Below are positions 61,899 to 64,000 of a stretch of DNA of 64,000 nt, piece after piece (position 1 is the stretch's first letter; each line of letters starts with the position of its first letter). The notes below the pieces were generated by a model, which saw only the letters and a list, made by a program, of their open reading frames with translations, was not told where the DNA came from and searched no databases. Origin of the DNA: Polyporus tsugae (lineage: Eukaryota > Basidiomycota > Agaricomycetes > Polyporales > Polyporaceae); assembly GCA_024305745.1 (NCBI GenBank), contig JAHRBS010000016.1, positions 1 through 64,000 of the forward strand, in the 5' to 3' direction. Both the position numbers and the translations under genes were made by a program.

Positions 61899-61950
61899 GT
61901 TGGCGCAAGGTCCGTTGTGCCACAACCAGGTGGGGCGAGGTGGGGCGAGG
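61899..61950. repeat. Solo arm and GGGGCGAGGT tract of a foldback element
   Basis: GTTGGCGCAAGGTCCGTTGTG followed by GAGGTGGGGCGAGGTGGGG, matching the left part of the element at 62073-62219. The matching right arm was not found, so this looks like a truncated copy. Confidence 0.55.
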
Positions 61951-62072
61951 CGGTATGTAGGGTGCCCAAGGACTATGGCTACGCACTGTATGTCGTTTGA
62001 AGGTCATCGCCTTCTTCGTTGTTGCATGCCGGATGTCAAAATCTCAACTACCGTGTAATATGCCTCAAATCC

Positions 62073-62219
62073 GTTGGCGCAAGGTCCGTTGTGCAAGATT
62101 GAGGTGGGGCGAGGTGGGGCGAGGTGGGTTTCTAGATGCCCCAAGACCATACCTCCCCACTCCAGGTGGTTTCAAGGTGCCAGCTATTGTTGTTCCCTCA
62201 CAATCGACCTTGCGCCAAC
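62073..62219. mobile_element. MITE-like foldback element, 147 bp
   Basis: Terminal inverted repeats of 14 perfect bases (GTTGGCGCAAGGTC) extend to about 19 of 21. The interior starts with the same GAGGTGGGGCGAGG tract as the copy at 61899. No clear target duplication is visible and there is no coding capacity. Confidence 0.55.
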
Positions 62220-62398
62220 AAAGTACCCTGTATCTGTGCTCGGGAAGGGCGTTGCAAGTATAGTGGGGCCACTTCATAGTTGGCTGAGCTAGAATAAGGT
62301 CACACATCAGATGCTTCTAGAGCTCTTCTGAGAACTTCACCATCATCTTTGTTTAGTGCACCTCCAGTGGTGCTTCTGTCCATCCACCTATAGAGTCT

Positions 62399-62495
62399 TC
62401 AAAAAGTCATTTCGACTTTTTGGGCGCTTTTTTGGGCTATTGGGAGCTTACATAATGTTCAAAAAAGCGCCCAAAAAGTCGATTCGACTTTTTGA
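62399..62495. repeat. Long near-perfect hairpin, 97 bp
   Basis: Arms of about 36 nt read TCAAAAAGTC, three variable bases, then TCGACTTTTTGGGCGC, and pair with three mismatches around a ~25-nt loop. Each arm is itself a smaller palindrome centred on TCGA. It is possibly a foldback element or a relic of one. Confidence 0.75.
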
Positions 62496-62675
62496 GTGGC
62501 TGTGCAGCATCAGTCATAGTCATTACAATCACTGGTGGCTGACAGCCTGATAAGATAAGACAAGCATTCCTATTATGGAATCCTGGCAGTGTCTATTTTT
62601 TCCCACCCTCTCTTGAACCTGAACCACCACCATCTATCTGTTATCACCCTACCTGCCTATTCTCTGTTCATCACT

Positions 62676-64000
62676 ATGGCTTCTACTTCAACCTCTACTG
62701 GCAGCAAGAAGTGCACCTTCTGTGACAACCTCTTCACTGGCCATCCCTCCCATCATTATCGCACCTGCCGTCGCTTCACCTGGAAGATCCCTCACCTTTT
62801 TGCAGAGCAAAAGGGTCCCATGATCACTGTCACTCGCAACAGTGAAGGTGACATCATTTGCAAGTGTGTGTCCAGTAATGGTAAGGTCTGTACTAGGACC
62901 TGCATCAGCCGCACCGCCCTGGACAAGCACTTGGGCAAAGTCAAGCCCGCCTACTGGGTCGTAAGTGCACTTAGCAGAACATATGCATCTCCTTGCTGAC
63001 ACTGGCTATAGGCTCCAGATGCACTTGCTGCAGCCCTTGCTGCTGAACAAGAGGTGCCTCCTCCTCTTCCGGTCGACCAAATGGCTATGGATTCTGAGCC
63101 ATTGACCAGTGCTTCTGGGCAGCCAGTACGTTCTTTATTATCTCCTTAACTGTTATCGCTTATTTAACTGACTATTAGATGGACACTGCTCGGGACACTC
63201 CGTCTCCGTCTCCAGCCCCTCCGTCCCCTGCTCCCGCTGGACAGGAGAATCTTCCAAGTCCAGGTCTCAGCTATGTTGATGGGCTCAATGACAACATGGA
63301 CATCGCTCCTTTGGACGATGATATGCAGCCTGCTCCTGCTGCTTCCGAGGTCAGCACTTGAATTGTTTTCTGTTCCATACAATGTACTGACTTTAAATAT
63401 AGCTGTATGATGTTGAAGATGGTGCACTGGCTAATTGGGGTCTGCGCATCAACCGCCGTCTTCGGGTTCTGATTTGCACCACCTGCCATGTCGTCATCCA
63501 ACCACAAAGTGTCCAGCCTCACCTGACGTACGCTCACAAGCAGGCCCGCATCCAGATCAACCGGGATCGTCTGGAGGAGATTGTCATTCAGGAGCATCTA
63601 ATGAGGGACTGGCCACCTGCCCCCACCAACATCCCTCTATCGTTTGCTGGTCTCGAGATGGCGCAAGGCTTTAAATGCCCTACCTGTCCGTACATGGCAA
63701 GCAAGCGAAAACAGATTGTTAAACATAGCACTGAAAAGCATAATGCACAAATCTGGCATGTCAAACTCGACCAGCCATGGATGCAGCGCTTTTCGCAGAA
63801 TCCTCAGGCCAAGACTTGGTTCCAGGTCCACCCCGTCGATGCAGCCACCTTCACTCCTCCACTACAGTACCTTGTCAACCTCCGCGAACAGCTCAACGAG
63901 CGCCCAGCTCTCCCCTCCGACAAGATAGATGTTCGTCACATCAACCCATGGCTCATCACCACTGGCTGGCAAGTCTATGCCGGCCTTTATCCCTCTTATG
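62676..64000 (+). CDS. OrsD-like C2H2 zinc-finger protein, 3' end beyond window
   Basis: Exons are 62676-62960, 63012-63125, 63179-63349 and 63403 to the window edge, all in phase. The N-terminus has KKCTFCDNLFTGHPSHHYRT, a Cys/His-rich motif, then a Pro/Asp-rich linker. The OrsD-like region follows: RLRVLICTTCHVVIQPQSVQ with HLTYAHK (C-x2-C ... H-x4-H), and a second finger FKCPTCPYMASKRKQIVKHS with TEKH. Then come AKTWFQVHPVDAATF and a segment with INPWLITTGWQVY. In fungi this domain occurs alone or fused ahead of RecQ-like helicases and other mobile or subtelomeric genes. What follows here cannot be seen. Position beside foldback elements suggests an accessory or mobile context. Confidence 0.7.

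Noticed and set aside
62041..62150. Telomere-like repeats near the window end
   Set aside because: Short TTAGGG-like strings occur but there is no tandem telomeric array.

Overview
The window is nuclear DNA of a filamentous basidiomycete, most likely a wood- or litter-decaying member of the Agaricomycetes. Genes are GC-rich and densely spaced, with many 40-80 nt GT-AG introns. They include fungal families such as MUB1/SamB, TVP38, a hexose transporter, a secreted GH3 beta-glucosidase, tandem BTB proteins and an OrsD-like zinc-finger protein. A CACTA-type (Plavaka-like) DNA transposon is also present. Species assignment is not possible from the sequence alone.

Positions 1-27771 are a head-to-tail array of an 11.27 kb unit: copy 1 (1-11309), copy 2 (11310-22580) and a partial copy 3 (22581-27771). 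Each copy carries a TVP38/TMEM64-family Golgi membrane protein gene on the minus strand. It is open in copies 2 and 3 and frameshifted twice in copy 1. A 12-bp minisatellite lies just past the TVP38 stop, with 3, 3 and 10 repeats in copies 1, 2 and 3. Copies 1 and 2 also hold a decayed copy of a secreted cysteine-containing protein gene. Several plus-strand spliced reading frames of unknown product can be proposed in the rest of the unit. One of them is broken in copy 1 by C-to-T changes at CpA that look like repeat-induced point mutation.

Copy 3 is interrupted by a 6.6 kb CACTA-type transposon (27772-34367) with CACT-starting terminal inverted repeats and a 3-bp CTC target duplication. The uninterrupted sites survive in copies 1 and 2. 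Beyond the transposon the unit continues as a more diverged segment (34368-about 35960). It leads into the intact two-domain secreted protein gene (35970-36896) that the array pseudogenes resemble.

From 38.7 kb onward the window is ordinary single-copy DNA. It holds a tRNA-Glu(CTC), two tandem BTB/POZ genes, a hexose transporter, a GH3 beta-glucosidase, a kinesin-10-like motor, MUB1/SamB and mitochondrial Hsp10. The transporter and beta-glucosidase are neighbours and fit extracellular cellobiose breakdown and sugar uptake; the others are housekeeping genes.

From 60.4 kb the DNA becomes accessory-like. The most unusual structure is an 874-bp array of sixteen 31-bp palindromes (60610-61483), every one with the same 13+5+13 architecture. 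It is followed by foldback elements and by the 5' part of an OrsD-like C2H2 zinc-finger gene that runs off the window.
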